The position numbers were made by a program, and so were the translations under genes. The notes beneath the pieces were generated by a model that was not told the origin of the DNA, did not search any database, and saw only the letters and a list, made by a program, of their open reading frames with translations. Source: Pontibacter sp. G13 (GTDB lineage: Bacteria > Bacteroidota > Bacteroidia > J057). From it: a stretch of DNA of 43,116 nucleotides. Positions 37,801 to 43,116 of the stretch are shown one piece after another. The DNA is taken from positions 1 to 43,116 of the forward strand of contig NZ_CP134697.1 of NCBI RefSeq assembly GCF_031851795.1, in the 5' to 3' direction. Each line of letters starts with the position of its first letter. Position 1 is the first letter of the stretch.

Positions 37801-37903
37801 TCCTACATATTTGGAAAACACTCAGTTTTGGCTAAACAACCAAAGAATTTCAACGGAGCATGTGAAGGAACTTCTCGGAGAAATCGTACCACCAAGCGAA
37901 TAA
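28808..37903 (+). CDS. RHS-repeat polymorphic toxin, 3031 residues
   Basis: Signal peptide near residues 1-28, then an N-terminal RHS-associated region (NWQYQSTFIEGGKHKN, TIYDFQGRPAVQVLPVP). A long cysteine-rich middle section spans about 600-1900. YD/RHS repeats begin at about 1925 (LYHYDQAGNLVQTVPPEG). The RHS core ends near 2741-2774 (GRFLSIDPLAPEYPFYSPYAF, followed by LEGLEP). The last 257 residues are the variable toxin tip, encoded by visibly more AT-rich DNA from about 37140. This is the usual sign of exchanged toxin modules. The tip contains DTYWDRDGFTGDPRVDVLYM and LQQVMSNPTYLENTQFW; its activity is not recognised. The likely immunity gene follows 6 bases later. Bases 36452-36945 are repeated in the orphan tip at 39114-39595. 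Confidence 0.85.
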   Translation: MKSPLQSIISAFIWCLSISFLSAGSLSAANESYVEVLQGSQIGTGAILNFQDAYFAQFGPNYSSSGAFFNDQICRNTIMLRLNLNAPDYIQNEVKVRVVFNTDFQDNMGGSFSLGQQSLEISHDPVAGGESRARDYIQFQGGYSGEISIAEIHLYIGGIYQGQITNAPSWVDIEVRTDIERYYDFDREAVPSGLQVVDDPANGELVVSWDELQGAEDYDLEWVFIDDYSIGGNAPGTAFSFDREAVRVNVSSNSYRIDNIFKSGNVLFRVRGVGRSIDRPGQPITGYWTVGSEGDLTQSPSGLVAHPVGTGFESNLNWQYQSTFIEGGKHKNVISYHDGTLRNRQSITKLNTPANGSLGQQGYSIVQETIYDFQGRPAVQVLPVPGPVNRLDYQNLFNRSAATPTEAYSFKDFEYENTPGVITINSMAPGHGAANYYSSSNPDQEGAQAFIPESGGFPFTVTQYTADQTGRVRSQSGVGEDFRIGSGHETSYLYGIPYQEELDALFGTNVGYAKRYQKQVVVDPNGQSTISILDYAGKTIATALSGQSPDNLDALASNSSQPIEINLSAFNDYQLSGQAWVSSFTHIQVAPGDIELNYELTPGSLSGSCGAGTYCYECVYNFNLSITDQETGEVIFSHDEQLGPTVLDDQCNSPSVISVLNGTVVPNLEPGRYLFKKKLSVYDNALSEYLELYLTSSPCVEGPGSFNQNAYASVDVTGCNITPCEAICLATHGETLEEYQVEHPGATHLDWQNALAQCEVECDGPLNECEAIYRQMLLDVSPGGQYALYTELSDGTYEATESLSVLNTQTNILGSPGGNDHHYSDPGISYLNSDNTPALVNGNSPNQLSLEEFIDNWDPHWARQLVEFHPEFCLVEGCIDPSGSGSMGASQIFDQELQDYDTYDNAFGANIFTGSSSDLVANLVNNDPYFQDPVNSAAKADMLAIVHTFMETLDNGTTYSWSMAEFVAKYVECGEPVDVPSFDSCPATLFQYDCDQNAQWNMLRGLYLGEKAKIVEAQLQQNGDCSDLTDTQLEGKIRYGMGLEATFGSAILQDLMSMGTPNTPPPSVENAMTEQCQSVCDSYEPYWRAQLESCATNGYDIDAIIQEFKDICMCGCDNLHPLGTSSVSPSQNCNLDNNNFKEVLASHGISADPLNQFDPTCNAFLISMPPPHETNGYGGNSPFPVLDTCSCEAISSSYVDYQAAGGQGGTGKTEEEYFEDMTGIYVSDMEGKRCKCDEAFAEDYGTPYMDGVAWGIGADAFLSNLGIPVPDDIACSRCMGCGDVAGALLGYETLVDGPNGDLILTNAINQQLGMNLTWDQYETFLEECTTISDCSGLQKLDELQPFLNAALSAPGNDLIAEGLNLSAMPYSQYFTGQLASNLVCGTGNITYSSNILFSRIYDKNVIDIIATQDEGYLVLLEGQNWTTFAQKMNKEHEVEWTVEIAYPLLRDYTKVIQTSDGGYFIAGIRSYSGTAELISAKLDNSGVVIGTDKLIGTFNFIVGLDELVGSGQIFLAAQEGSTTLLLEYNLNASYSGTSFTRISGTKAIAGGGQEPESDQLAINSAGQIALATHDAASQRLTIHFFDSSLSPQGSSLEFPDNQNVSILSDANTFHVFSNGRYGLEIMSLDWGGTNWAVTLNRLLTIPSLSSGGKFGGIIDRMPNGDFSVAMVRGEVITLVKFDPGFSLQWAEMYTMSGSTEYPLVFDTNTEGRFLLSAPDDPRNLFNVIEYQGKPEASCLSSETGAFIDPALNPVVNLLVTPISTIPPTPVGTSFSSFPSQISMTPTCSEILIGMFTNACGDECVMELSLPGTGTDETFDNLASVGNIAFTATGEISMSGTLANGSNLLVTGTHSCIDNCDEFRLCNEAIFPEIPVPADDCEGFLQASALQSAQLQFQNYVDGLKLDFVNEYLDACLLKIPFQEVYNMSYENHEHHFTLYHYDQAGNLVQTVPPEGVDRNLSPSFLTQVGTARDNGTELLPEHTLKTQYQYNSLNQMVRKITPDEGDVSTPGVTEFWYDALGRLVVSQDAEHRSNGLYSYTVYDDLGRISEAGLLNPTGTMTNAIAADQVALSAWVSSGSKQEVTRTHYDSHPAGLNLPFASNDHNLRNRIATVEYEYLAEGAYLSRIHYSYDSRGNVKSLIRDFPELADIGHQFKRIDYHYDLLSGNVLQVDYQDGHPDCFYHRYKYDADNRIQEVYTSTDNVHFDREAGYQYYAHGPLARQEIGAWDVQGMDYAYTIQGWLKGVNASTLDMTRDMGKDGASGNAYHSGMPDVHYLHGRDAFGFSLGYYEGDYASISAPATADRFEASTATIYANVNDLSLYNGNIGLMQTALSGLDAVPLPEQLTHYRYDQLQRIKAMKAVQDPGLPASNEWATASSLNGGDYRTSYSYDANGNLLSLDRNAAGGSSVNGMDALTYNYDHDPITGKLRSNRLGSVADAQGQGWQVDIGNQPANNYAYDLAGNLVFDQAEGIAQINWNAARKISSVLFADPTRRDLWFQYDPLGNRIRKRQQSKDLPPEVGSESSWYVRDAQGNNMAIYERYMIPIGDLEPPTSDDFPEGFDNCNCDHVEVFVAAEYELYGSKRLGNWLGRRFLTGRFYDSSVGTTGSYTGPIFDFPEGYHPDRSNPTAPEATAYGGPLSAGTFSLGHKRFEGTNHLGNVLSVFSDRKLQIPAPGMQYVDGYTAEIYGYSDYFPFGMLMPGRNGQRDGYRYGFQGQETDDEVYGKGNAVSYKYRVHDARIGRFLSIDPLAPEYPFYSPYAFSGNRVIDAVELEGLEPSCTQAPIEIRPELGKTSVAPDGTLVDSDGVPVAFYDVGDEVEVIAERTKPSFSPGFRILSMFAFFMSLDMSSNSRGATTRERRRIDDERRREEGRVDFALGLGGLKMEGRNKADPMSNLMIWAGYFLMSEGETADTYWDRDGFTGDPRVDVLYMMNETIAKGNKLHFRLDGLGLTGLDGAQEEDTWDDLPKTIQGLRERLNTQGRSEGSYTIYELQQVMSNPTYLENTQFWLNNQRISTEHVKELLGEIVPPSE
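36452..36945 (+). repeat. RHS core segment duplicated in the orphan tip
   Basis: Nearly identical to 39114-39595, which lacks 12 in-frame bases near 36613-36625. Identity stops abruptly at TATGGGTT, where both genes switch to unrelated toxin-proximal sequence. This is long enough to support homologous recombination between the two tips. Confidence 0.9.
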
Positions 37904-37909
37904 GATAAC

Positions 37910-38473
37910 ATGGATGAAATCGGTAAAAGCTTTGAAGAGGATTTGGGTAAATTAATATCCAGATATAAGACGAGGGATTCAAGATTCCTTGAATCTGAAC
38001 TCGCAATACGTTATGACCCTAAATCTAACGATTTGGATGTCGCATTTTCTGATATTGGTATGTCGAAAATACTAAATACTAGATCCATGTTAGAGATATA
38101 TTTGAGCATTAGACATGACAATATGAATATCGACTCTCTTGATCATTTTGATAAATACATGGTTACGGGACTAACGATGCTGATAGAAAGAATTTTTTCT
38201 GATTTTATCTTTGAAATAAGAACTCCTATGGAGTTTTGTTTGTCTCTTCTGATTCTTTTAGAGGAAGAACTCAAGGAAAGTGAATCGTTACGCAGAAGTG
38301 ACTACTTGAATAAAGCGATGTCTAGGCTAGAATCGATAATATCATATATAAACGAGAAAAAACATATTCTGGAAGAGGGAAATAGCCGTGCAAATAAGAT
38401 AGGCTCAGAAGAATTTAGAAAAGAGTTAGAGGATTTTCAATACGCTATTTTCAAAAAATTAGAATCGTCCTGA
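37910..38473 (+). CDS. Putative immunity protein for the RHS toxin tip
   Basis: 187 residues from ATG 37910, 6 bases after the stop of the 3031-residue gene and with the same AT-rich composition as its toxin tip. The protein is mainly helical and acidic. It has no signal peptide, so it acts in the cytoplasm. It includes MVTGLTMLIERIFSDFIFEI and ELEDFQYAIFKKLE. No family is recognised. Position right after a polymorphic toxin tip is the standard place for the cognate immunity gene, which is the basis for the call. A cytoplasmic immunity protein implies that the toxin acts in the cytoplasm. Confidence 0.65.
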   Translation: MDEIGKSFEEDLGKLISRYKTRDSRFLESELAIRYDPKSNDLDVAFSDIGMSKILNTRSMLEIYLSIRHDNMNIDSLDHFDKYMVTGLTMLIERIFSDFIFEIRTPMEFCLSLLILLEEELKESESLRRSDYLNKAMSRLESIISYINEKKHILEEGNSRANKIGSEEFRKELEDFQYAIFKKLESS

Positions 38474-38514
38474 CCATTCCGTGTGGGAGTGTTAGATTAA
38501 CTGTGTCAACCGCT

Positions 38515-38640
38515 GGGAATGTTCAGAAAAGTGTGTCAACCACCCCTCGAACATGGGGCTGGGAAATGACCCCACAAAAAACTTCCTCCCCCAACAAGCC
38601 CGGATCTGACCCCCATCGAAACCAGATCCGGGCTTTTCCT
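38515..38640 (+). repeat. Post-cassette repeat 1 with terminator
   Basis: Starts with GGGAATGTTCAG, followed by AAAAGTGTGTCAAC (38515-38540), and ends with a perfect 13-bp terminator hairpin (38596-38608 with 38623-38635) followed by TT. The same arrangement recurs at 40938-41060. The two copies bracket the orphan RHS cassette. Confidence 0.75.
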
Positions 38641-39096
38641 ATGTAGCATGGTCGGGCATTGGAAATACTCGTGTGATCTTTCCTCCCTACAGGACTTGCC
38701 TATTGGTGGGCGGGAGTCGGATTGCCCACGGGGCGGCGCACAGGACGAAATCTGGCTCAACCAAAGGATCTCCTAGGCGCGAGGATGGATGCCGGACCTG
38801 CACATTTTCCTCCTTGGCGATCTCCCTTGGGTGCCAGGCAAGCTCGGGGAGATTCCGGATATGGTTTTGGGAACAAATATTTGAAATGTGCGGCTGGCCT
38901 GCGGCGGCGATAGGGATGGGAGGGGCGAGCCGTCAGGCGAGGTCCGAGGGCTCCAGCCTTTGATGGGGGCATGCTGAAATCTGGGATTTTCCACAAGGCC
39001 GAGAGGGAGACCCCGAGGACGGGAGCGACAGCGGACTCCCGGAACAGCCCGACCGGCGACTGATATGCCGAGGGAGGAATTCATGCCCAGCACGCC
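38641..39096. other. GC-rich spacer before the orphan RHS tip
   Basis: No credible gene. The right part is strongly GC-rich and purine-rich, unlike the AT-rich immunity gene before it. It looks like an intergenic repeat or debris from a chromosome. At 39097 it joins RHS core sequence abruptly. Confidence 0.4.
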
Positions 39097-39595
39097 GGGA
39101 TCGCCCAGATCAACTGGAACCTCCAACATCGGATGATTTTCCGGAGGGATTCGACAATTGCAACTGCGACCATGTCGAGGTGTTCGTGGCCGCGGAATAC
39201 GAGCTGTACGGCTCCAAACGGCTGGGAAACTGGCAGGGCAGGCGCTTCCTGACGGGGCGGTTCTATGACTCGTCGGGGAGCTACACGGGGCCGATTTTCG
39301 ACTTCCCGGAGGGATATCATCCGGATCGGAGCAACCCGACCGCTCCCGAGGCAACTGCATATGGAGGTCCGCTCTCGGCAGGAACCTTCTCGCTCGGTCA
39401 CAAGCGGTTCGAGGGCACCAACCACCTCGGCAATGTCCTATCGGTCTTCTCCGACCGGAAGTTGCAGATCCCCGCTCCAGGCATGCAATATGTGGATGGG
39501 TACACGGCGGAGATCTATGGATATAGCGATTACTTTCCCTTCGGGATGCTGATGCCGGGTAGGAATGGACAGCGGGATGGGTATCGGTATGGGTT
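39097..39595 (+). repeat. Rearranged copy of RHS core
   Basis: Bases 39097-39119 match 36218-36240 and bases 39114-39595 match 36452-36945. The junction falls on the shared CTGGAA, so 217 bases of the parent are missing. That deletion puts the left part out of frame with the rest. Confidence 0.85.
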
Positions 39596-40430
39596 TAATG
39601 GACAAGAAAAAGATGACGAAATAAAAGGAAGTGGAAATTCGGTGAACTTCAAGTTCAGAATGTATGACCCACGAATTGGAAGGTTCTTTGCTGTTGACCC
39701 GTTAGCTCCTGATTATCCTTGGTACACTCCGTATCAATTTGCGGGAAATACACCTATCATGGCAATGGATTTAGAAGGTTTAGAGCCTGCGTCAGTCGTA
39801 ACAAAGACATCAAATAATAGATATCAATTCACGGAACCTGCAATAAAATTGCTTAGCTGGGCATCAGGAGTAGACGAGCAATCAATTAGAGATGTTAGAG
39901 TTAAGAAACGAGCACCTATTCCTTTTGGAATTCCATGGTATCCTTCTAATGCTGGAGGCGGAGGGTTAACTACGAAAAAGATAATCCGTTTAACGCCAAA
40001 CTTTTTTGATAATACAGGGAAGTATAAGTTTAAAGACAGAAAAGGGAGGTATGGTCCAAAAGGAGCAGAGTACAATCAGAGTGTTGGAGATGACGTGATG
40101 TCTTGGTTAAGTCTAAATTCTCATGAAGTCGGTCATATTCCACAAGCTCAAGAATACAAGACGACAATGGGATATTTCATTTCATTTATTGTTGAGTATG
40201 CAAAAGCAGGAAGTCATGATGGAGCAGGGAGAGAACAAGAAGCTGATGAAGGGAGAAAGAAGTTTAATGATTTTGTTGATTTTACCAATAAAGAATATGG
40301 TCAAGATGCGATAAAGAACTTATTTGAGGGTGACCAAACAGATGAAGAAAAAAATAGCACTTTAGACACCTGGTTTAAATCTTATGAGGAAAATAAGCAA
40401 GGCGGAAATGAAGGAGGGGAAGATGAATAG
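39180..40430 (+). CDS. Orphan RHS tip with metallopeptidase-like toxin domain
   Basis: A 416-residue frame from GTG 39180, although as a silent cassette it may not be translated by itself. Residues 1-138 repeat the RHS core of the big gene. Residues 139-200 are a second version of the core end (GRFFAVDPLAPDYPWYTPYQF, then LEGLEP). The rest is a different toxin tip. It holds SHEVGHIPQAQE with HExxH at 315-319 and a downstream REQEADEG, with Glu354 a candidate third zinc ligand. This is the signature of a zincin-type metallopeptidase. No signal peptide or shell is present. It becomes the tip of the giant protein if recombination occurs across the shared core. A lipoprotein gene overlaps its end. 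Confidence 0.75.
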   Translation: MFVAAEYELYGSKRLGNWQGRRFLTGRFYDSSGSYTGPIFDFPEGYHPDRSNPTAPEATAYGGPLSAGTFSLGHKRFEGTNHLGNVLSVFSDRKLQIPAPGMQYVDGYTAEIYGYSDYFPFGMLMPGRNGQRDGYRYGFNGQEKDDEIKGSGNSVNFKFRMYDPRIGRFFAVDPLAPDYPWYTPYQFAGNTPIMAMDLEGLEPASVVTKTSNNRYQFTEPAIKLLSWASGVDEQSIRDVRVKKRAPIPFGIPWYPSNAGGGGLTTKKIIRLTPNFFDNTGKYKFKDRKGRYGPKGAEYNQSVGDDVMSWLSLNSHEVGHIPQAQEYKTTMGYFISFIVEYAKAGSHDGAGREQEADEGRKKFNDFVDFTNKEYGQDAIKNLFEGDQTDEEKNSTLDTWFKSYEENKQGGNEGGEDE

Positions 40431-40773
40431 ATTTTTTTTCATAATAATTGCTTCGTTTTTATTGACTTCATGTGGAGTATATAAATATACTTATGAAGCA
40501 GGTAGTCAACAGATCGTTTCGAAAAAGAATAATCCAATTAGCCATATAAGGATAAAAGATGAAAAAGGAGAGTTACTTGTTGTATTTACAGCAATTGAAA
40601 AAGGGAAAGATAGATTTTCACTTGTTGACTTTAGCCCTAATTTTTATAAGAGTTCTGTAACAGGTTTTAAGTTTAAACCTGATTCAAAATATATCGTTTC
40701 AGTATTGCCTCAAGGAGATAAGTTATTACCTGATATTGTTTTATTGACCGATAGTTTAGGTCGGTTTAAATAA
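40423..40773 (+). CDS. Lipoprotein, putative immunity to the orphan toxin
   Basis: 116 residues from ATG 40423, overlapping the toxin frame by 8 bases. The signal peptide FFFIIIASFLLTS is followed by the lipobox cysteine (LLTSCG), so it is membrane-anchored outside the cytoplasm. The mature part has ISHIRIKDEKGELLVVFTAIE and is beta-rich; no family is recognised. The overlap with the toxin gene supports an immunity role (inference). An exported immunity protein would mean the metallopeptidase-like toxin acts in the periplasm or at the surface. Low GC matches the toxin part. Confidence 0.65.
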   Translation: MNRFFFIIIASFLLTSCGVYKYTYEAGSQQIVSKKNNPISHIRIKDEKGELLVVFTAIEKGKDRFSLVDFSPNFYKSSVTGFKFKPDSKYIVSVLPQGDKLLPDIVLLTDSLGRFK

Positions 40774-40783
40774 TGAATTTTAC

Positions 40784-40811
40784 AAGCCTTGCAGAGATGC
40801 AGGGCTTTTTT
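40784..40811 (+). terminator. Rho-independent terminator of the orphan cassette
   Basis: A 10-bp stem with one G-U pair (40784-40793 with 40798-40807), loop GAGA, followed by TTTTTATTT. Confidence 0.8.
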
Positions 40812-40937
40812 ATTTGCTTACATTTTCTTGGAAGAACGTTTTAAACTTCTGATTAGTCAGGAGTTTTTCAATCATCTGAAACACCATTTTTTTATCATCG
40901 TCAGAGAGTTGAGAAATCAATCGCATTTGCTCCTGTA
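40810..40937 (-). pseudogene. C-terminal fragment of an XRE-type regulator
   Basis: On the minus strand this reads EQMRLISQLSDDDKKMVFQM, then LLTNQKFKTFFQENVSK and stop. That is the usual C-terminal tail of XRE-family HTH regulators in Bacteroidota. The N-terminal DNA-binding part is absent: the similarity stops where the repeat at 40938 begins, so the repeat boundary cut the gene. Confidence 0.5.
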
Positions 40938-41060
40938 GGGAATGTTCAGAAAAGTGTGTCAACTGCTCCTTGACCTGAACTAGGGATTGCCCCCACAGAA
41001 GCTGCCACTCACCAAAAAGCCCGGATCTGATCCCCATCGAAACCAGATCTGGGCTTTCAA
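40938..41060. repeat. Post-cassette repeat 2 with terminator
   Basis: Copy of 38515-38640. It starts with the same 26 bases (40938-40963), has a diverged middle, and ends with a 14-bp hairpin (41016-41029 with 41044-41057, one G-U pair). The hairpin also lies 20 bases past the stop of the minus-strand partition gene and can terminate it. Confidence 0.75.
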
Positions 41061-41076
41061 TTTTAGAATCAAACCC

Positions 41077-41493
41077 TTACTTCCCCTTCAACTTCGCAAT
41101 CTCCTCCTGCAGGCGGTTGAGGTCCTGTATCTTCTTGAGGACGTCGGTATTGACATTCTCCTGGAGGTAGGTCTCGATCGCCTCATTTATGATTTCTTTG
41201 ATCTTGAGGCCCTCCAGGGAGCTGTAGCTCTTTACGATGCTGTATAAGCCCGTGTCGATCAGGAAGGTGTAGGTACGGTCCTTGCCGGAGCGTTCGACCT
41301 TCTTGGATGCCTTGACGGGCTTGGGAACCACAACGGCTCGTTTGGCCTCCGGCTCGGGGGCTGGTTGAATAGATTCCGGCCCTGCTACCTCAGGATCGGA
41401 CTTGGGCGGCTCCACCTCCTTGGAGATCTTCGTGACCTTCGCCGCATTCCCCATTTTGCTGGGATCAATGATTAACGCTTTCCTTTTCGCCAT
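41077..41493 (-). CDS. Partner gene of ParA (small ParB-like/centromere-binding candidate)
   Basis: 138 residues from ATG 41493, overlapping the 3' end of parA by 29 bases. The N-terminal 75 residues are basic and Pro-rich, suggesting a flexible DNA- or ParA-contacting arm. The C-terminal part (TYTFLIDTGLYSIVKSYSSL, then EIINEAIETYL) resembles a small ribbon-helix-helix-like dimer domain and ends in a coiled coil (LNRLQEEIAKLKGK). It lacks the domains of a full ParB. Small RHH or coiled-coil adaptors with this gene order are typical centromere-binding partners of plasmid ParA. The assignment rests mainly on gene position. Confidence 0.6.
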   Translation of the reverse strand: MAKRKALIIDPSKMGNAAKVTKISKEVEPPKSDPEVAGPESIQPAPEPEAKRAVVVPKPVKASKKVERSGKDRTYTFLIDTGLYSIVKSYSSLEGLKIKEIINEAIETYLQENVNTDVLKKIQDLNRLQEEIAKLKGK

Positions 41494-42286
41494 TTTCTAC
41501 GCCTTCGTTGGTGAAACGCTTCAAGAATTCATCTGCCAGGGCCTCGAAGGCCTTAGCTCCCTTACTCTCTGGATTGTAGTCGTATACCGTCTGTCCCTGT
41601 GCCTGGGCTTCGGAGATGGCCACATTCACGGGGATCATGGACTCGAACACCAGCTCCCCCAATGGCCCGTCCTTGAGCAGGTTCACTAGCTCCCAGGTGA
41701 GGGAGCGGGACTTGTTGAGCATGTTGATGATGATCCCCCCAATCGCCAGATCCGAGTTCTCGATCTCTTCCACGAAATCTTGTACCCCCTGAATGAAGAT
41801 GTCCACGCCTTTCACTGGGAGGAACTCCGCAGTCGTCGGGATCAATACCATGTCCGAAATCGCCAGGGCATTCTGTGTGACCAGACCTAAGTTCGGTGGA
41901 CAATCGAGCAGCACGATGTCATACTCCCCTACCACATCCTTCAAAGCACGGGCAAGGAGGCGCTCACGATTCACCGCTCCGGAAAAGTCCAAATCCGCCC
42001 GGGCCAACAAGATCGAGGCCGGAATCAGATCGACATCCCCAAATCGGAAAATCGCATCCTCGGGCTTGAGTTGCTTATCTCCCTTTCCTGCTTTGGCCGC
42101 CATCAATTCATAGACTGATACATCCAGTTGGGAGAAGCCCACATTGCACGACATCGTCAAATTGGCCTGGGCATCCATGTCCACCATGAGGACACCGAAT
42201 CCGCGCCGAGCCAGGGCAAAGCCCAAGTTATGGGTGACGGTCGATTTACCGACTCCGCCCTTGAAGTTCGCGATGGAAATGATCAT
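41465..42286 (-). CDS. parA: ParA-family partition ATPase
   Basis: 273 residues from ATG 42286. The deviant Walker A KGGVGKST lies at residues 9-16 (FKGGVGKSTVTHNLGFALA), Walker A' MVDMDAQANLT near 34-44, and Walker B IVLLDCPPNLG near 124-134. The length fits the ParA/Soj type Ib, without an N-terminal HTH. The protein moves plasmid copies over the nucleoid by ATP-dependent DNA binding. It is first in the operon with the 138-residue partner, and the long AT-rich region upstream (42300-42550) is the likely parS/operator. Confidence 0.9.
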   Translation of the reverse strand: MIISIANFKGGVGKSTVTHNLGFALARRGFGVLMVDMDAQANLTMSCNVGFSQLDVSVYELMAAKAGKGDKQLKPEDAIFRFGDVDLIPASILLARADLDFSGAVNRERLLARALKDVVGEYDIVLLDCPPNLGLVTQNALAISDMVLIPTTAEFLPVKGVDIFIQGVQDFVEEIENSDLAIGGIIINMLNKSRSLTWELVNLLKDGPLGELVFESMIPVNVAISEAQAQGQTVYDYNPESKGAKAFEALADEFLKRFTNEGVENGEKESVNH

Positions 42287-42319
42287 GGGTTATCTGAGGT
42301 TTTGGGTGGTTCGAAACAA

Positions 42320-42545
42320 TAAATACTAGTTACTAAATAACAACTATAATTTCATATTCTAAAACATAAGAACTATAAACCTCTATTCTAGAAATAGATA
42401 ATAAATACTATAAACTTCTATTTATAAGTTAATAATCTTAAAACCAATAACTACTAGTTAATAACTGAGAACTAAAAATTTATAACCTATAAATAAATAT
42501 TACCAAATAATAACTAATAACCTATACATGGACAATATTTGTTAT
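42320..42545. promoter_or_regulatory. AT-rich degenerate repeats upstream of parA (candidate parS/operator)
   Basis: Short recurring words fill this region: ACTATAA (three times, near 42344, 42372 and 42409), ACTAGTTA (twice), ATAACCTATA (twice) and AATAAATACTA (twice). Type Ib partition centromeres often lie as repeats upstream of parA. Assignment is by position and repetition only. Confidence 0.4.
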
Positions 42546-42994
42546 TCTTTATTCTTTTATTTTTTATTTATTATTCTACGAATAGATGAACATAAATCAT
42601 CACTGCTAAATATTTATCGATAAATATGACCGAATACTCTCGGCAAAATCAGCAATAATATTGAAAATAAGCTGAGAAAAAATGGAACATTAAAACGGGA
42701 CTCCATGCTAAAAAAAGTGATTATATGCAATGTATGACACGATATTCGACAACGGTTACCCAATAGGGAGCAACCCTTGGTGGTACGATATATAATATAT
42801 TAACTAAATATGAACATTTCCATGTAGTGTTTTTTGAGCTTGGTTTATGCCTAAAAAAAGCTCCAAAGGGTGTTTTAGTACAAATTTTTATACTAAAACA
42901 ACTCTTATATAGTATAATTGCAGTGTAGTTGTTAAAGAGATTAACTTGATAATAGCTACCAATTCCAGGTAAAAGGATCCTTCCTTCCTATCTG
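42546..42994. other. Non-coding AT-rich region with palindrome and hairpin
   Basis: No gene. It contains the 18-bp perfect palindrome ATATTTATCGATAAATAT (42610-42627) and a 10-bp hairpin (42871-42880 with 42891-42900, loop of 10). These may be protein-binding sites or RNA structures of replicon control. Confidence 0.45.
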
Positions 42995-43116
42995 GATATC
43001 CAGTCAAACAAACTGATTGTAACGAAACAACTTTAAGCCGAAGCGTGAGAAACTTCGGCTTATTGTTTTTTAGAATCTGCTCTTCCCATAGGTTTTCACC
43101 GTCAACCTATTCCCCC
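42995..43116. repeat. Terminal repeat unit, copy B
   Basis: Partner of bases 1-136. It has a 9-bp perfect stem (43035-43043 with 43053-43061) followed by ATTGTTTTTT, so the plus strand has a good rho-independent terminator form. If the molecule closes at the window ends, copy A begins at the very next base. Confidence 0.55.

Noticed and set aside
38536-38760. Minus-strand frame sharing residues with a frame at 40810-41037
   Set aside because: The similarity (MGxRSGL and LWG) comes from the repeated terminator DNA; the changes between copies do not favour protein conservation.
42320-42545. CRISPR-like array
   Set aside because: The repeats are short, degenerate and irregularly spaced, with no uniform spacers and no cas genes.

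Overview
The window reads as an accessory replicon, probably a complete circular plasmid of about 43 kb, from a Bacteroidota host. Saprospiria-like marine lineages are my guess, from gene style only. The evidence is a gliding-motility-type C-terminal sorting domain behind repeated Ig-like domains, giant RHS proteins of the Bacteroidota type, a Panacea-domain antitoxin, and a ParA cassette at one end. The first 136 bases and the last 122 bases are diverged copies of one hairpin-bearing unit. They would sit exactly head to tail if the molecule is circular.

Layout. 1-4.2 kb: replication-like region with an SF2 helicase gene whose upstream part is degraded, then a non-coding stretch with short tandem repeats. 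4.2-9.1 kb: accessory genes, namely a secreted trypsin-like protease, a Panacea/RelE-like toxin-antitoxin pair, a small excisionase-type HTH protein and a four-helix membrane protein with a C-terminal HTH. 9.2-13.5 kb: a repeat-rich mosaic with two paralogous tiny hydrophobic ORFs behind matching structured leaders, a membrane protein, an IS5-type remnant, an HTH fragment and a KilA-N gene. A 122-bp direct repeat flanks its core. 13.6-19.7 kb (minus strand): a two-gene surface operon with an outer-membrane-barrel candidate and a 1166-residue secreted protein with eight Ig-like repeats. 20.0-40.8 kb (plus strand): an RHS surface/toxin operon of a TANFOR-like protein, a lipoprotein, an RHS-shell protein, a small secreted protein, a 3031-residue RHS protein with a variable C-terminal toxin region, its likely immunity gene, and an orphan RHS tip with a metallopeptidase-like toxin plus a lipoprotein. 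41.0-43.1 kb: parA with a small partner gene on the minus strand, then an AT-rich region that may hold the centromere and control RNAs.

How it fits together: the ends look like the maintenance module (ParA partition, helicase, candidate origin). The centre is a cargo of large exported adhesin/RHS proteins and several toxin-antitoxin-like modules. Four long genes (helicase region, barrel protein, TANFOR-like gene, RHS shell) each carry at least one apparent single-base frame break. These are either real decay or homopolymer errors in the assembly. No tRNA, rRNA or CRISPR array was seen.
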